Origin: Tenacibaculum caenipelagi
Lineage (GTDB): Bacteria; Bacteroidota; Bacteroidia; Flavobacteriales; Flavobacteriaceae
DNA: 64,000 nucleotides
NCBI RefSeq assembly: GCF_004363005.1
Contig: NZ_SNYH01000003.1
Span: 388,287-452,286 of the forward strand
Direction: 5' to 3'
Shown: in pieces, positions 63,008-64,000 of the stretch
How positions within the stretch are numbered: the first letter of the stretch is position 1
How the letters are laid out: every line of letters begins with the position of its first letter
Notes under the pieces: model-generated
Seen by the model: the letters and a program-made list of their open reading frames with translations, nothing else
What the model was told of the DNA's origin: nothing
The model's database searches: none
Program-made: the position numbers and the translations under genes

Positions 63008-63038
63008 AAAAAAGTGAGCTTATAGGCTCACTTTTTTT
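63008..63038 (+). terminator. Terminator after yajC
   Basis: A GTGAGC/GCTCAC stem (63014-63019 and 63026-63031) flanked by A and T tracts, with a 6-base loop. Confidence 0.88.
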
Positions 63039-63072
63039 GTTTTTTATGTAGATTGCAGCAATATCTTAATGT

Positions 63073-64000
63073 TTGAAAAAAAAGTTTAACATACCTAAAA
63101 CCTTCTTTGGTTTTTTAACTACCTCAATATTTTTTTGGTTGCTCATTAACTTATCAAAAGAATACAATGCAGAGGTTGAATATGATATTGAATACACAAA
63201 ACTTTCTCTACAAAAAACACTAATCAGTACACCAGTAAAAAAAATAACACTTATACTAAAAAGTAGTGGATATAATTTATTTGCATCAGGCTTAACCCAC
63301 AAACCAATTCAACTAAACTTAAACGAGGCTACTAAGAAAAAAGGTAATGAGTATTTTTTTCTATCTAAAAATTTGCTTCCTAAAATACAAAATCAACTTA
63401 AATCTGGAATTCAATTATTAGAAATAAAGCAGGACAGTATCCCTTTAAAAATAGGCGTATTGAGTTCTAAAAAAATATCATTAAAAGCCGACTTAAACGT
63501 TACATTTCAATTGGGATACGATTTTTCAAAACCTATCACAATTACCCCAGATAGCATAATTGTTTCTGGAGACGAAACCTACCTAAACAACCTGCATTCG
63601 TTAAACTTAGAAAAAGTTGTTCTAGAAAACCTTTCTGAAAATAAAAATGTTACTACTCCGATTATTTTCCCTGAAGATGTGCAACTTAAAGCAAACCATA
63701 AATCTGTAAATATTCAAATATCTGTTGATAAGTTTACAGAAGGTGAGATAGAAGTTCCTGTGGTGGTAAAAAATGCTCCGAAGGGTATTAATATTTTTCC
63801 GAAAAAAGTAAAAATAATATATAAAGTAGGGCTAAAAAACTTCAATGATATAACCCCTGATCTATTTAAGGTAGAGTGCGATTATACACAATCTAAAGAT
63901 AATGGAATCAACTACCTCACCCCTAAACTAAAAAGTGTTCCAGATTTAGTTACATTAATAAGAATAGTTCCTGATAAAATTGATTTTTTAACTTACGAGT
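63073..64000 (+). CDS. YbbR-like (CdaR-type) domain protein, N-terminal part
   Basis: An open frame from TTG 63073 to the right edge (309 codons visible). It begins KKKFNIPKTFFGFLTTSIFF, i.e. a single membrane anchor (about residues 11-24), then a long extracytoplasmic beta region including VKNAPKGINIFPKKVKIIY and FKVECDY, as in the YbbR repeats of CdaR-like proteins. The ATG at 63070 is out of frame and hits a stop. The gene continues beyond the window. Its link to c-di-AMP control is known in Firmicutes only. Confidence 0.78.
   Translation, partial: MKKKFNIPKTFFGFLTTSIFFWLLINLSKEYNAEVEYDIEYTKLSLQKTLISTPVKKITLILKSSGYNLFASGLTHKPIQLNLNEATKKKGNEYFFLSKNLLPKIQNQLKSGIQLLEIKQDSIPLKIGVLSSKKISLKADLNVTFQLGYDFSKPITITPDSIIVSGDETYLNNLHSLNLEKVVLENLSENKNVTTPIIFPEDVQLKANHKSVNIQISVDKFTEGEIEVPVVVKNAPKGINIFPKKVKIIYKVGLKNFNDITPDLFKVECDYTQSKDNGINYLTPKLKSVPDLVTLIRIVPDKIDFLTYE

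Noticed and set aside
63066..63302. A 78-codon minus-strand frame at the right end
   Set aside because: The plus strand carries a longer frame with membrane anchor and YbbR-like features through the same bases.

Overview
This is AT-rich chromosomal DNA from a member of the Flavobacteriaceae (Bacteroidota), probably a marine Tenacibaculum/Polaribacter-like bacterium. That placement is inferred from gene content and neighbour order (rsfS-ftsH-LUD-cdsA, holA beside an HsdR-N protein, nusB-DUF1573-yajC-YbbR), from the absence of Shine-Dalgarno sequences, and from repeated TAnnTTTG -7 promoter boxes. No rRNA, tRNA, CRISPR array or transposase was seen.

Layout. 1-4.5 kb: rsfS end, ftsH, a LUD protein, cdsA, an acyl-CoA-binding protein and a YceI lipoprotein. 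4.7-9.8 kb: TetR regulator, ABC permease/ATPase with a degenerate nucleotide-binding domain, HlyD and TolC, an apparent type I-like export operon. 9.8-18.2 kb (minus): a kynurenine/3-hydroxyanthranilate catabolic operon (kynU, kmo, HAAO, ACMSD, 2-aminomuconate semialdehyde dehydrogenase, RidA-type deaminase, an atypical SDR and three small passenger genes), divergent from an IclR regulator, a Crp/Fnr regulator and a DoxX protein. 20-26.5 kb: a SerB-SerA fusion, a UbiA-like membrane protein and gcvP.

26.5-37.8 kb is accessory in character. It holds three arrays of alternating imperfect palindromes, an M90 peptidase with a SEC-C tail, DoxX proteins, an ABC-F ATPase, a TIGR04141/DUF6119-type protein framed by inverted GTTAGCGG/CCGCTAAC octamers with an attC-like spacer behind it, a SUKH protein, a lipoprotein and a GH18 lipoprotein followed by a decayed partial copy of itself. 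37.8-44.9 kb returns to core genes: lgt, yidD, cysS, a sigma/anti-sigma/effector operon, meaB and csaA, then a stranded fragment of a K+ antiporter. 45.0-46.5 kb holds a PD-(D/E)xK nuclease-like gene cut by one in-frame amber codon. 46.7-64 kb is mostly core: an unusual Cys/Met-type PLP enzyme, holA, an HsdR-N protein, a nucleotidyltransferase, an unknown beta-rich protein between repeat arrays, a GT2, a ceramidase-like membrane protein, a YrdC/Sua5 protein, a hotdog thioesterase with alpha/beta hydrolase and isochorismate synthase (menaquinone synthesis), a PUR-like protein, an ABC exporter, an amino acid dehydrogenase, nusB, a DUF1573 lipoprotein, yajC and the start of a YbbR-like gene.

The signals most worth following are the TIGR04141 gene in its cassette-like frame, the amber-interrupted nuclease, the two-type palindromic repeat family, and regulatory architectures such as an 18-bp perfect palindrome serving as two divergent -7 boxes. 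All family assignments come from reading motifs; no database search was run.
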